44,172 nucleotides of DNA from positions 1-44,172 of the forward strand of contig DATJYL010000069.1 in NCBI GenBank assembly GCA_035499655.1. The letters run 5' to 3'. A program made the translations under genes and the position numbers. How positions within the stretch are numbered: the first letter of the stretch is position 1; every line of letters starts with the position of its first letter. This DNA comes from Pirellulales bacterium. Lineage in GTDB: Bacteria > Planctomycetota > Planctomycetia > Pirellulales > JADZDJ01. Shown one piece after another: positions 23,801-30,874 of this stretch. The notes beneath the pieces are model-generated. The model was not told where the DNA came from and made no database searches. It saw only the letters and a list, made by a program, of their open reading frames with translations.

Positions 23801-24744
23801 CGGTGTTGGGGCGTTCGCATGATCCCCAAGCCAGCGCCTACCTTCGCGAAATTTATGAGAAATATCCCGAACGCCGCGGCCAAGTTGCCATGGCCTTAAC
23901 GCAAAATCCGAACCGCGACAACTGGCCGCTGTTGGTCGAATCGCTGCCGGTGGTGGAGGGTGCTTTCGCCCAGCAAGTGCTGATTACGCTGGCGCTCATC
24001 GATCAAACTCCCGACAAAGCGGAGCCGTACCGGCAAGTGATTCTGAGCGGGCTAAAGTTGGGCGAAAACGGCGGACTGAACGCCGTGAAGGTTCTGGAAA
24101 AATGGTCGGGCAAGCAAGTCAGCCAGCCCGACGACAAATGGGACGTGGCCTTGGCCGCATGGCAAAAATGGTTTGCCGAGACTTATCCCAACGAGCCCGA
24201 AGCCAAGCTTCCAGTTGAATCGGCCGAAAACAAATGGACCTACGAAGAATTGTACGCCTATCTGACCGGCCCGGACGGCTCGCACGGCGATGTGGAACTG
24301 GGGGGTAAAGTGTTCGCTAAAGCGCAGTGCATCAACTGTCATCGGTTTGGCCAGCGGGGCGACGGCGTTGGGCCCGATTTAACCACCGTCAGTCGACGCT
24401 TTCAGAAGAAGGAAATTTTGGAATCGATTTTGTTCCCTTCGCAAGTAATTTCCGATCAATACGCCAGCAAAACCATCCTCACGACCGATGGCCGCAGCGT
24501 TACCGGCTTAGCGGCGAAGCAGGACGATGGATCGATGGTTGTGCTGCAATCCAACTGCCAGAAAGTCACTATTGCTGCCGCCGACATTGACCAAATTCTG
24601 CCCTGCAAAATTTCCGTCATGCCCGAGGGCTTGCTCAACACCCTTTCGCTGGATGATATCGCCAATTTATTTGCCTTCTTAAATCACGCGCCCGGAGACA
24701 GCCTTACCAGCCGTGGCGCTGGCACCGTGGGCGACAAACGATAG
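20818..24744 (+). CDS. PVC-type multidomain dehydrogenase with C-terminal CxxCH heme domain
   Basis: This 1308-residue exported protein has four parts. A signal peptide (hydrophobic core LPPLSLAWAWWLSLSLLPYV, likely cut after AQACA near 48) comes first. Residues about 75-230 resemble a jelly-roll carbohydrate-binding module (CDNAYELYVNGRQVAEGDNW, HDITKFLVAGHNTVAIKA). About 240-600 is a sorbosone-dehydrogenase-like beta-propeller (GLLALNGQVFAVGKGPVG, LYRLSDSNGDRRAD, EHGPHGVALGLDG). About 620-1080 is a HEAT-like helical solenoid. The end is a cytochrome c domain with Cys1171, Cys1174 and His1175 (CINCH) and a candidate axial Met in ISVMPEGL. This architecture is a hallmark of planctomycetes and verrucomicrobia. 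The likely role is periplasmic oxidation of a sugar-like compound, passing electrons to the heme. The substrate is unknown. Confidence 0.92.
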   Translation: MQPVDARKHAVGGYRTWFKARALLPPLSLAWAWWLSLSLLPYVQQACAQTKSDLNENSKSAAKADLKADSQQQEMKWIWSPAQPVEKKVPPGACYFRKSFPLGQPESAEVQISCDNAYELYVNGRQVAEGDNWRVMKSHDITKFLVAGHNTVAIKATVKVEGTAGLVARVLVKDIGGTYVAYNTDDTWRTSLQEFPQWTKHSYDDSQWLPARVIGPLGPTRPWLDDVQMAGGAPAGRFETLPEFRVETVLSPEDTGSLLTMTFDEFGDILASKEGSGILLFHEINHSGKFEKPVVYADQITNCQGLLALNGQVFAVGKGPVGLGLYRLSDSNGDRRADKVDTLLKFTGDSVEHGPHGVALGLDGLLYVMLGNHTQVDKQIDATSPLHDFYEGDLLPKYEDPHGYAAGIKAPGGTIVRTDINGSFAELFAGGFRNCYSLAFNRTGELFTADSDMEWDEGLPWYRPTRSLHVTPGGEFGSRSGWSVWPDYYFDGLPTMTDTGRGSPTGMVVYDHMTFPRRYHGALFVGDWSRGRILAIYPRSKDGTYQTDMETFAAGKPLNVTGLDVGPDGGLYFCTGGRATEGGVYRIVWRGKVPVEATALGQGIEQALRQPQLNSAYARQKIALLKQQLGATWDEQLSTIAENPSTTSLERCRALDLMHLFGPFPSGAQLARLSSDSDAAIRAKAAFLMGLHSDADTQLKLIQLLHDRDPVVQRMACEALVRAGQKPKYEELAPLLGSSHRYIAYAATRLLETLPVEEYRTAVLSTENTRTFLQGALAMLMMDPSHDHCVAILHRCESIMAGFVNDPDFLDMLRVMQLSLLRGNLQPGDVPELPETIAKEYPTRNAIMNRELVRLVVFLQGKPAASRMLEQLSADIPAADKLQVALYARFMPAWSTLQKLQLMKFYETARTLPGGHSFEGYIDNVSRDFFATFTPEERSMVLADGAKWPSSALAMLAKLPEDVPAESIAQIISLDKQMVGVEAEAAHKLGIGIVAVLGRSHDPQASAYLREIYEKYPERRGQVAMALTQNPNRDNWPLLVESLPVVEGAFAQQVLITLALIDQTPDKAEPYRQVILSGLKLGENGGLNAVKVLEKWSGKQVSQPDDKWDVALAAWQKWFAETYPNEPEAKLPVESAENKWTYEELYAYLTGPDGSHGDVELGGKVFAKAQCINCHRFGQRGDGVGPDLTTVSRRFQKKEILESILFPSQVISDQYASKTILTTDGRSVTGLAAKQDDGSMVVLQSNCQKVTIAAADIDQILPCKISVMPEGLLNTLSLDDIANLFAFLNHAPGDSLTSRGAGTVGDKR

Positions 24745-24806
24745 AACTTGCGCGGCAACTTTATTGCAGTGCTTACCTTCGGCCGTAAGGCCGGGCGCGG
24801 AGACAA

Positions 24807-25841
24807 TCACCGTTTTTCCGCTAGCAGTTTTTCCACCTGCTGCGGCAGTTCCTCGCCGCGGGCGGAAATAGAAACGATTTTTCCGGCCCGATCGATCAGT
24901 AGCATGGTTGGCAGGGCCTCGATGGCAAACGGTTTGGTCATGGCCGCCCCATCCCAGCCTTGCTTGGCCGGATCGTCGTCGAACAGCGTGACCCAGGGGA
25001 GCTTCTTTTGCGTCAGAAAGTCGGTCAGTTTTTGTTTGTCGTCGTCCAAGCTAATGCCGACGACGTCGAAACCTTGATCGTGATATTTGTCGTACACTTG
25101 TTTCACGTCGGGGAGTTCCTCCACGCAGTGGGGACACCAGGTGGCCCAAAAATCGATGAGCACCACTTTGCCCCGATATTGATTCCAATCGAATTTCTCG
25201 CCGCCTAGCACGGTGCCTTTAATCGTAGGCGCCGTGTTCAGCAAATTCAACCGCGTGAGTCCGCCGTGTGCAATTTCCAGCGCCATTTGGGCTAACGGAC
25301 TGGGCTGCACGTCTTTAGCCGCTTTTTCCAAGGCCGTGTAAACCGATCGAGCCGAATCATACTCGCCGGCCATCACAAACACCTGCGCTGCGTCGGCGGA
25401 CAGTTGAACATTCGGTTCGTCCAACTTCGCATCCAACCGCTGGCAAATTTTTGAGGCCACCGGCGCGAAATCATACGCCTTGCCTTCCTGCCAAGCCTTC
25501 ACGTTGTCTTCCACTTGATTAATCAACGCTTCGAGTTCAGGATCGAGCTTGGCATGGGGGTTGTCCGCCTGGCCTGTGGAAGCGGTGGAACTATTTGGTG
25601 GCGCTTGATTACCGCTTTGCGTCGCGGGATTATTATCACCCTGATCTGACCCGATGCTCAATTTGGGAGGCGAGTTGGAAATTTCGCCCGATGGATGGCT
25701 GTTGCAACCCACTAAAAACATCGCGCCGCCGATGAGTAATCCCAAAATCGCCCGACCGTAAATGGTGGTAGCTTTGGCCGACGAGTTCATAAGCATCAGC
25801 CGCGGTGAATTGTTATTTGACAGCATTGTTTCGTTCTCCAT
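24807..25841 (-). CDS. TlpA-family thioredoxin-fold lipoprotein
   Basis: The 344-residue protein carries a lipoprotein signal (AILGLLIGGAMFLVGC with lipid-accepting Cys46 in the lipobox LVGC). A flexible Ser/Asn/Gln-rich linker and a helical region at about 95-195 follow. The C-terminal thioredoxin domain has GKVVLIDFWATWCPHC with catalytic Cys236 and Cys239, and VVGISLDDDKQKL, characteristic of the TlpA/ResA group. It probably reduces disulfides in the periplasm, for example in apocytochromes c; the heme protein gene ends 62 bases away on the opposite strand. Several in-frame ATGs (positions 1, 6, 16 and 18) make the exact start uncertain. The shorter ones give a more normal lipoprotein n-region. 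Confidence 0.92.
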   Translation of the reverse strand: MENETMLSNNNSPRLMLMNSSAKATTIYGRAILGLLIGGAMFLVGCNSHPSGEISNSPPKLSIGSDQGDNNPATQSGNQAPPNSSTASTGQADNPHAKLDPELEALINQVEDNVKAWQEGKAYDFAPVASKICQRLDAKLDEPNVQLSADAAQVFVMAGEYDSARSVYTALEKAAKDVQPSPLAQMALEIAHGGLTRLNLLNTAPTIKGTVLGGEKFDWNQYRGKVVLIDFWATWCPHCVEELPDVKQVYDKYHDQGFDVVGISLDDDKQKLTDFLTQKKLPWVTLFDDDPAKQGWDGAAMTKPFAIEALPTMLLIDRAGKIVSISARGEELPQQVEKLLAEKR

Positions 25842-26226
25842 GTTCGAAATGGGGAGATGTGCCCTTTCCAGCCATCACTTCCCTCCGCATACCAACCCCG
25901 GCGGAACTTGCCATCCTTCGGGGTTGGGGCAGAAAATTGTAAGCTCCGACCGCTGTCGTGGGCAGAGCAATTCCAGGTAAATCACGCTGTTTCCATAAGT
26001 GACTTCCAGCCGCGTATAGACTTGTGGCTACAAACATATCTGGCCTGTTATCGCACTGTCAGCGACATTGCCTCGTACAATCTTTGAGCGATACTATTAC
26101 GGTGGGTTTTCACCGCCCCCTTGCGGGTCGCGGCTAAACGAAGATTGGACGCTTAACTCTGCATTTTGACCTACACGGTCGGGCTAACCTGCGCCTGCCA
26201 CATACTGCTTACCGCCGAAGACTCCC
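25842..26226. other. 385-base divergent intergenic region
   Basis: It lies between the TlpA-like gene and the rhomboid gene. I see no gene or RNA. A small hairpin (CGGTG, GGTTTT, CACCG) occurs at about 26100-26115, without a T-run. No convincing promoter was located for either gene. Confidence 0.5.
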
Positions 26227-27135
26227 ATGGGTCTCTACGACCGCGATTATTACCGTGAAGATCGCCCCGGCATCCGTCTGGCCGCCGCCGCCAACTGGTC
26301 GGCCGTGGCCACGCTGATTGCCATTAACGTGGCGGTCGAAGTCGTAGGCTTCTTTCTGCCCACGAATCCAATTACAGGAAACTGGATCACACAACATTTA
26401 GGGCTCCAGCCCGATTTATTCCAGCATCCCTGGGATTTCTACCAGCTGCTCACCTATGGATTCGTGCACGATCCGTCCAGCATTTTTCACTTGCTATTCA
26501 ACATGATTGGCTTGTTTGTGTTTGGCGCAGAGGTGGAAACGGTTTACGGCAAGCGCGAGTTTTACAAGCTGTATCTGAGCCTGATTATCCTGTCCGGTTT
26601 GTTCTATGCGGTCATTACATCTGCCACACATTCCGAACATCCTGTCGTCGGCGCTTCCGGCGCCATTATGGGTGTGGCGGTAATTTTTGCGTGCCATTTT
26701 CCTCGCCGAACGCTCATACTGTTTCCTATTCCCATTCCTGTTCCGGCTGCGGTGTTCGTCGGCGCGTACATTCTTATCGATTTGCTCGGCACTCAAAGCC
26801 ACGAAAGCACGGTCGCCCACTGGGCGCATTTGGGTGGGGCGGCGTTTGGCTTTTTGTACTACCGCACCGGCTGGAGTTTGTTCCGGTTATGGCCGCGGGG
26901 TTGGTCAACGGGGTCGTTTAGCTTACCGCGGCGGGGGCCGAAATTGCGTGTCCATTCCGAACCCGATGAAGTCGAAGCACCTCCTGACGATTATCTCACG
27001 ACCGGCCGCATTCAGCAGCGTGTCGACCAACTGCTGGAAAAAATCAGCACTAGCGGCGAAAGCAGCCTGACGGCCGAAGAACGCCAATTCCTCGCCGACG
27101 CCAGCCGGCGGTATCAGCAGCAGCGGCGACGGTAA
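26227..27135 (+). CDS. Rhomboid-family intramembrane serine protease
   Basis: Rhomboids cleave membrane helices with a Ser-His dyad. The 302-residue protein has the catalytic GASGAIMGV with Ser144 and the partner His201 in AHWAHLGGAAFGF. The HxxxN element (HLLFNM) sits in an earlier helix and a six-helix core spans about 25-225. The N-terminus is a short basic/tyrosine-rich segment (GLYDRDYYREDRPG). The C-terminal tail (about 230-302) is soluble, with RIQQRVDQLLEKISTSGESSLTAEERQFL. This matches a tail seen in many bacterial rhomboids and looks like the short helical motif also found in DUF6576-type tails. The gene stands alone, so the substrate cannot be guessed. Confidence 0.93.
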   Translation: MGLYDRDYYREDRPGIRLAAAANWSAVATLIAINVAVEVVGFFLPTNPITGNWITQHLGLQPDLFQHPWDFYQLLTYGFVHDPSSIFHLLFNMIGLFVFGAEVETVYGKREFYKLYLSLIILSGLFYAVITSATHSEHPVVGASGAIMGVAVIFACHFPRRTLILFPIPIPVPAAVFVGAYILIDLLGTQSHESTVAHWAHLGGAAFGFLYYRTGWSLFRLWPRGWSTGSFSLPRRGPKLRVHSEPDEVEAPPDDYLTTGRIQQRVDQLLEKISTSGESSLTAEERQFLADASRRYQQQRRR

Positions 27136-27233
27136 GCGGCCTTTTGCCTGTTTGACCGCAGCCAAAAGCGGCAATTATACTGGAAAGAGCGAGTTTCTTG
27201 GGCGCTTCTTATCTCCGTAATCGGTGCGCAATC

Positions 27234-28157
27234 ATGCTGAATCGAAAGTTCTTCCGCCTTTCTTGTGCCGCGCTTTTTGTGGTTGTGATTTGCGCGCTGC
27301 AAGCCTTTGCTTCTGATCCACCGAAGGGGTATCGCAAACTGGGACCGGGCGTGGAAACGACGATACCGGCGGAGCCCAATCCGCAAGATACTGTTACCAC
27401 GCACGACATTGTGGAAATTCAATCGGCTGGCCAGCAACTCGATTGGAAGCCGGAAACGCAAAGCGCCAGCACGACGCTGCAATCGCTGACCAAAGAAATT
27501 CCCTTCCGCCGCGGCGTGTGGTATTTGGAGTTCAGCTTCAAGCCGCTGCGGATTATCAACATCGACATGCCGCTGGCCGACGGCAAAATGGACCGCCGCA
27601 TGGTATGGTACATGGTGTACCACGTGAAAAATTTGGGCCAGCATTTGGAAGCCGATCCGGACGGCGGCAAAAACCAAAGCCTGGCGGCGAATCAGCCGAT
27701 GACCGATCCGATTTATTTCCATCCGCAATTCGTGTTGGAAAGTCCGCAGTTCAAAAAGGCGTATCTTGACCGTGTCATGCCGCTGGCCGTGGACGCCATT
27801 GAAGCACGCGAAGATCCGCATCGCACGCTGCTCAATACCGTGCAAATGGGCGAGAAGCCGATTCCGCTGAGTACGGCCGACGACGACCACAGCGTGTGGG
27901 GCGTGGCCACGTGGGAATACATTGACCCTCGGATCGATTTTTTCAACATCTATGTGAAGGGACTCACCAACGCTTACCGGTTTGCTGATCCGCCGGGGGC
28001 CTACAAACAGGGTGATGTACCCGGCACGGGGCGACTTTACGCCCAAAAAACGCTGAAGCTGAATTTCTGGCGGCCGGGCGACGAACATGAGCCGGACAAG
28101 GAGGAAATTTACTTCGGCACACCGGGACAGATTGACCACGAGTGGGTTTTCCGGTAG
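27234..28157 (+). CDS. Exported protein of unknown function
   Basis: The 307-residue protein has a clear signal peptide: MLNRKFFR, a hydrophobic core LSCAALFVVVICALQ, and cleavage likely after AFA near residue 28. The mature part has no cysteine and no heme or metal motif. It has repeated strand-like segments (GVWYLEFSFKPLRIINIDMP, MVWYMVYHVKNLGQHL, YIDPRIDFFNIYVKGLTNAY) and an end in KLNFWRPGDEHEPDKEEIYFG. It looks like a soluble beta-sandwich protein of the periplasm, of a type I have seen only as hypothetical in planctomycetes. An upstream start at 27198 would bury the signal peptide behind 12 residues. It is the second gene after the rhomboid on the same strand. Confidence 0.8.
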   Translation: MLNRKFFRLSCAALFVVVICALQAFASDPPKGYRKLGPGVETTIPAEPNPQDTVTTHDIVEIQSAGQQLDWKPETQSASTTLQSLTKEIPFRRGVWYLEFSFKPLRIINIDMPLADGKMDRRMVWYMVYHVKNLGQHLEADPDGGKNQSLAANQPMTDPIYFHPQFVLESPQFKKAYLDRVMPLAVDAIEAREDPHRTLLNTVQMGEKPIPLSTADDDHSVWGVATWEYIDPRIDFFNIYVKGLTNAYRFADPPGAYKQGDVPGTGRLYAQKTLKLNFWRPGDEHEPDKEEIYFGTPGQIDHEWVFR

Positions 28158-28278
28158 AAAGTTAGATTCGTCAATTGGTCAACATTGGACATAGAACCAG
28201 GACCGCCGGTTTGCCGAGCGCCGCTTCTTGTCTCTATCTCCTACACCCTAATCCCTACCCTCTAATCCCTATTCCGCC

Positions 28279-28527
28279 ATGGCACATAAGAAGGGTCAAG
28301 GCTCCAGCCGCAATGGGCGAGATTCCGCCGGCCAACGCCGCGGCGTCAAGCGATATGCCGGCGAAGCGGTCATTGCGGGGAACATTATCATCCGGCAAGT
28401 AGGCAACACCTATCACCCCGGCCGTGGCGTGGGGCAAGGCAAAGATTTCACACTATTCGCCCTGGTTCCCGGCGTGGTGAAGTTCGACCGCAACGGTCGC
28501 CGGGTGAACGTGGTGGATGCGAATTAA
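28279..28527 (+). CDS. rpmA: 50S ribosomal protein L27
   Basis: This 82-residue L27 starts [20 protein letters not shown] and contains [38 protein letters not shown] and a short C-terminal segment ([13 protein letters not shown]). L27 sits at the peptidyl-transferase centre, where its N-terminal tail touches tRNA. The N-terminus starts directly at MAHKK, so no cleavable Firmicute-type extension is present. The usual partner rplU (L21) is not beside it, and obgE does not follow. A strong terminator closes the gene. The 120-base region upstream is C/T-rich with CCCTAATCCCTA-like words. Confidence 0.97.
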   Translation: MAHKKGQGSSRNGRDSAGQRRGVKRYAGEAVIAGNIIIRQVGNTYHPGRGVGQGKDFTLFALVPGVVKFDRNGRRVNVVDAN

Positions 28528-28606
28528 GTTTGTTGATTACTTTCGTAGTGCAATCGACCTGTTCGTGATCCATCCGCTTGCGGCTTAGCAAATCGAATAT
28601 GATAGG

Positions 28607-28631
28607 AGGACACCCATTGGTGTCCTTTTTT
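28607..28631 (+). terminator. Strong rho-independent terminator after rpmA
   Basis: AGGACACC (28607-28614) pairs perfectly with GGTGTCCT (28619-28626) around a four-base loop, followed by a run of T to 28631. It lies 80 bases past the rpmA stop and only ten bases before the start of the next gene on the same strand. That next gene must therefore either read through it or have its own promoter within this gap. Confidence 0.85.
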
Positions 28632-28641
28632 ATTGCGCAGC

Positions 28642-29475
28642 ATGAAAATCACCAGCACCGCCAATCCGCGCGTGAAAGCAGCCGCCAAGTTGCGCAACCC
28701 GCGGCAGCGCGCCGCACAGGGGCGGTTCATGATCAATGGCGTACGTGAAATTGGCCGGGCCTTAGACGGCGGAATGAAGCTGCAGGAAGTGTTTGTTTGC
28801 CTTGAGCAGTGCGACGGCGCCGAGTGCCAACGGTTGTTGCGGCGACTGGAAAAAACCGCCGCGGTCCAGTTTGAAGTCAGCCCGGCGGTTTACTCGGTGC
28901 TGGCTTATGGAAGCCGGGAAGAAGGGGTGCTGGCCGTGGCCGAAACGCCACAGCGCAATTTGAATGATTTGTGGCTGCCGGACAATCCGCTAGTGGCGGT
29001 GCTGGAAGGCGTGGAAAAACCGGGCAACCTGGGGGCGGTGTTGCGCAGCGCCGACGGAGCGGGTGTTTCCGCAGTGATTGTCGCCGGGGGGGGCGTTGAT
29101 CTTTACAATCCCAATGCCATCCGGGCCAGTTTGGGAGCCATTTTCACGCTGCCGGTGGTAGCGGCCAGCAGTGAGGAAACCATCGCCTGGCTGCGGACAC
29201 AAAATCTTAAGATTTTCGCCGCCCGAGTGGATGGGGCAGTCAATTATACCACCTGCGATTTTACCGGGCCATGTGCGGTGGTGTTGGGGAGCGAAGCGGC
29301 GGGGCTTTCGGATGCGTGGTGGAGCGATTCAAAACGTGGCGATTCAAGACCCGGCGATTCAATACGTGGCGACATTACGGCCATTCGCTTGCCGATGTGC
29401 GGGGCTGCTGACAGTTTGAACGTATCCGCCGCGGCCGCCGTGTTGTTTTACGAAGCGCTGCGGCAACGACGCTAG
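28642..29475 (+). CDS. TrmH/SpoU-family RNA 2'-O-methyltransferase
   Basis: This enzyme methylates ribose in rRNA or tRNA using S-adenosylmethionine and folds with a trefoil knot. The 277-residue protein starts with the SpoU substrate-binding domain (ITSTANPRVKAAAKLRNPRQR, GRFMINGVREI). The three SpoU motifs follow: VLEGVEKPGNLGAVLRSADGAG, CAVVLGSEAAGLS, and AIRLPMCGAADSLNVSAAAAVLFYEALRQ. Between motifs 2 and 3 there is a small in-frame repeat (DSKRGDSRPGDSIRGD, about residues 228-243) that homologues lack. The ATG at 28642 is preferred over a TTG at 28633. The exact RNA target cannot be read. A terminator of the gene upstream sits just before the start. Confidence 0.9.
   Translation: MKITSTANPRVKAAAKLRNPRQRAAQGRFMINGVREIGRALDGGMKLQEVFVCLEQCDGAECQRLLRRLEKTAAVQFEVSPAVYSVLAYGSREEGVLAVAETPQRNLNDLWLPDNPLVAVLEGVEKPGNLGAVLRSADGAGVSAVIVAGGGVDLYNPNAIRASLGAIFTLPVVAASSEETIAWLRTQNLKIFAARVDGAVNYTTCDFTGPCAVVLGSEAAGLSDAWWSDSKRGDSRPGDSIRGDITAIRLPMCGAADSLNVSAAAAVLFYEALRQRR
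29324..29375 (+). repeat. 15-bp in-frame tandem repeat within the SpoU methyltransferase gene
   Basis: Three consecutive 15-base units (29324-29338, 29339-29353, 29354-29368) share GCGATTCAA and then vary (AACGTG, GACCCG, TACGTG). A partial fourth (GCGACAT) starts at 29369. The length is a multiple of three, so copy changes preserve the frame. The repeat encodes Ser/Gly-Asp-Ser-x-Arg/Pro units in a surface linker between SpoU motifs 2 and 3. Confidence 0.85.
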
Positions 29476-29501
29476 GGCGATTGTCACATCGTTTTAGCGA
29501 G

Positions 29502-29557
29502 TGTAGTGATCGCTGTCTCCAGCGACCTGCAAGCGGCTGAGGACAGCCGCCGCTACA
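29502..29557. repeat. Inverted repeat between convergent genes (SpoU end and small membrane protein end)
   Basis: TGTAGTGATCGCTGTC (29502-29517) pairs with GACAGCCGCCGCTACA (29542-29557) over 16 positions with several mismatches or G-T pairs (TGTAG and GCTGTC blocks exact). The inner spacer contains GCGACCTGCAAGCGGCTGAGG. The repeat fills the gap between two convergent stop codons and could serve as a bidirectional terminator, but there is no clear T-run. Confidence 0.6.
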
Positions 29558-29586
29558 TTGAAGCGAAATGCACGCTAAGCGTCCTT

Positions 29587-29892
29587 TTATCGCCCGAAAA
29601 ACAATCCACAAATCAACAGGATGGCAACTGCCTCCCGATAATTGATCGCTCGAACAGGAAATAGATTTGAAATCAACCGGCCCCAAAATTCTTTGACAAA
29701 AAAACTGCCGATGAGGAGCATGACGGTATAACGCACAGCATCGATGGCACTGACAAACATTACGCCTTCGAAGGAAAGGCCTTTGGCCCGATCACTCAAA
29801 GCGAATAGGGCGACGCCGACGATGGCCAGGAACACAAACAGCAAGACGTTGAATTCCACGGTGATGGAGTTCTCACTTGAGTTTTCAGACAT
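29587..29892 (-). CDS. Small integral membrane protein, unknown function
   Basis: The 101-residue protein has a short polar N-terminus (MSENSSENSITVEFN) and about three hydrophobic stretches: VLLFVFLAIVGVALFAL (16-32), a middle one, YTVMLLIGSFFV (55-66), and a C-terminal one, AVAILLICGLFFGR (88-101). The loops carry basic residues (RAKG, WGRLISNLFPVR). No family is recognised, and no catalytic residues are seen. Its start codon is 70 bases from the folD stop on the same strand, so it may be co-transcribed downstream of folD, with no obvious link in function. Confidence 0.65.
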   Translation of the reverse strand: MSENSSENSITVEFNVLLFVFLAIVGVALFALSDRAKGLSFEGVMFVSAIDAVRYTVMLLIGSFFVKEFWGRLISNLFPVRAINYREAVAILLICGLFFGR

Positions 29893-29962
29893 GGTGACCT
29901 CGCTTGAAAGGAATTACATGAAAAGAGATCGAAACAACATGCCGTGCGGTCCTATCGCTGTT

Positions 29963-30847
29963 TTATTGGCCGTGATTGGCGATCTGGAGTTTGGCCGCTT
30001 TTAGCGTGTTTTCCAAGAGCATGGTGATCGTGAGTGGGCCGACGCCGCCGGGAACAGGCGTAATGGCGCCGGCCACTTGGCGCACGGCGTCAAAATCGAC
30101 ATCGCCGCACAGTTTGCCATCGACGCGGTTGATGCCCACGTCGATGACCGTCGCCCCGGGCCGAATCATATCGGCTTTGACGAACCGCGGTTGGCCGATG
30201 GCGGCAATGAGGATATCGGCCTGGCGCGTGATGTCGGGCAAATTGTGTGTACGGCTGTGGCAAATGGTGACTGTGGCATCGGCTCCGGCGCCGCGTTGCA
30301 CCAGCATTAGGGCGATAGGCTTGCCGACGATTTCGCTCCGGCCCAGCACCACCACATGCTTGCCGGCGGTTTCGATATGGTTGTGGACCAATAATTGTTG
30401 AATGCCCTGCGGAGTGCAGGGCAGAAACCGCGGACGGCCTTGGACCAGCCGGCCCACGTTTTCCGGGTGAAAGGCGTCGACATCTTTCAGCGGATGGACG
30501 GCGTCGAGAATGGCCTTTTCGTCGATTTGCTTGGGCAATGGAAGCTGCACCAAGATACCATGCACTGCATGCTCGCCAGAGACATTATTCAATTTGGCGA
30601 TCAGGTGCAGCAAGTCTCGCTGCGCGGCTTCGGCAGGCAGGCGGTGCAGCTGGCTGGCCATGCTCACGCGCTCGCAAGCTTGCCGCTTGTTGCGCACATA
30701 CACTTCGCTGGCCGGATTTTCGCCCACTAGGACCGCCGCCAAGCAGGGCGTGATTCCCGATTGCGCTTTGAACTGCGCCACCTGGGTTTGCAGCTTGACC
30801 TGTAATTTTGTGGCCAGTGCTTTGCCATCGAGCAGTTTAGCGGTCAT
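29963..30847 (-). CDS. folD: Bifunctional methylenetetrahydrofolate dehydrogenase/cyclohydrolase FolD
   Basis: FolD converts methylenetetrahydrofolate to methenyl- and then 10-formyl-tetrahydrofolate, using NADP. The 294-residue protein has the catalytic Tyr50 and Lys54 (SEVYVRNKRQACE), the VQLPLPKQIDEKAILDAV segment, the NADP-site motif VLGRSEIVGKPIALML and the C-terminal PGGVGPLTI. All match the family closely. Its product and substrate connect with ThyX at 1 kb, which consumes methylenetetrahydrofolate, though the genes are far apart. The gene is on the same strand as pgpA, separated by a large inverted repeat that makes co-transcription uncertain. Confidence 0.96.
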   Translation of the reverse strand: MTAKLLDGKALATKLQVKLQTQVAQFKAQSGITPCLAAVLVGENPASEVYVRNKRQACERVSMASQLHRLPAEAAQRDLLHLIAKLNNVSGEHAVHGILVQLPLPKQIDEKAILDAVHPLKDVDAFHPENVGRLVQGRPRFLPCTPQGIQQLLVHNHIETAGKHVVVLGRSEIVGKPIALMLVQRGAGADATVTICHSRTHNLPDITRQADILIAAIGQPRFVKADMIRPGATVIDVGINRVDGKLCGDVDFDAVRQVAGAITPVPGGVGPLTITMLLENTLKAAKLQIANHGQ

Positions 30848-30874
30848 TTAGCAAACCCTTTAGGCATCATTTGA

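Noticed and set aside
24745-24806. Terminator between the heme protein and TlpA-like genes
   Set aside because: Only a five-base-pair stem (CTTAC with GTAAG) with an eight-base loop is seen and no T-run follows, too weak to list.
27114-28139. 341-residue minus-strand frame opposite the exported protein
   Set aside because: The plus frame has a clear signal peptide and better codon use, while the minus frame is rich in His/Arg/Val with no motif and extends into the rhomboid stop region.
29324-29375. CRISPR-like repeat
   Set aside because: The units are contiguous 15-mers without spacers and read through in frame inside a gene.
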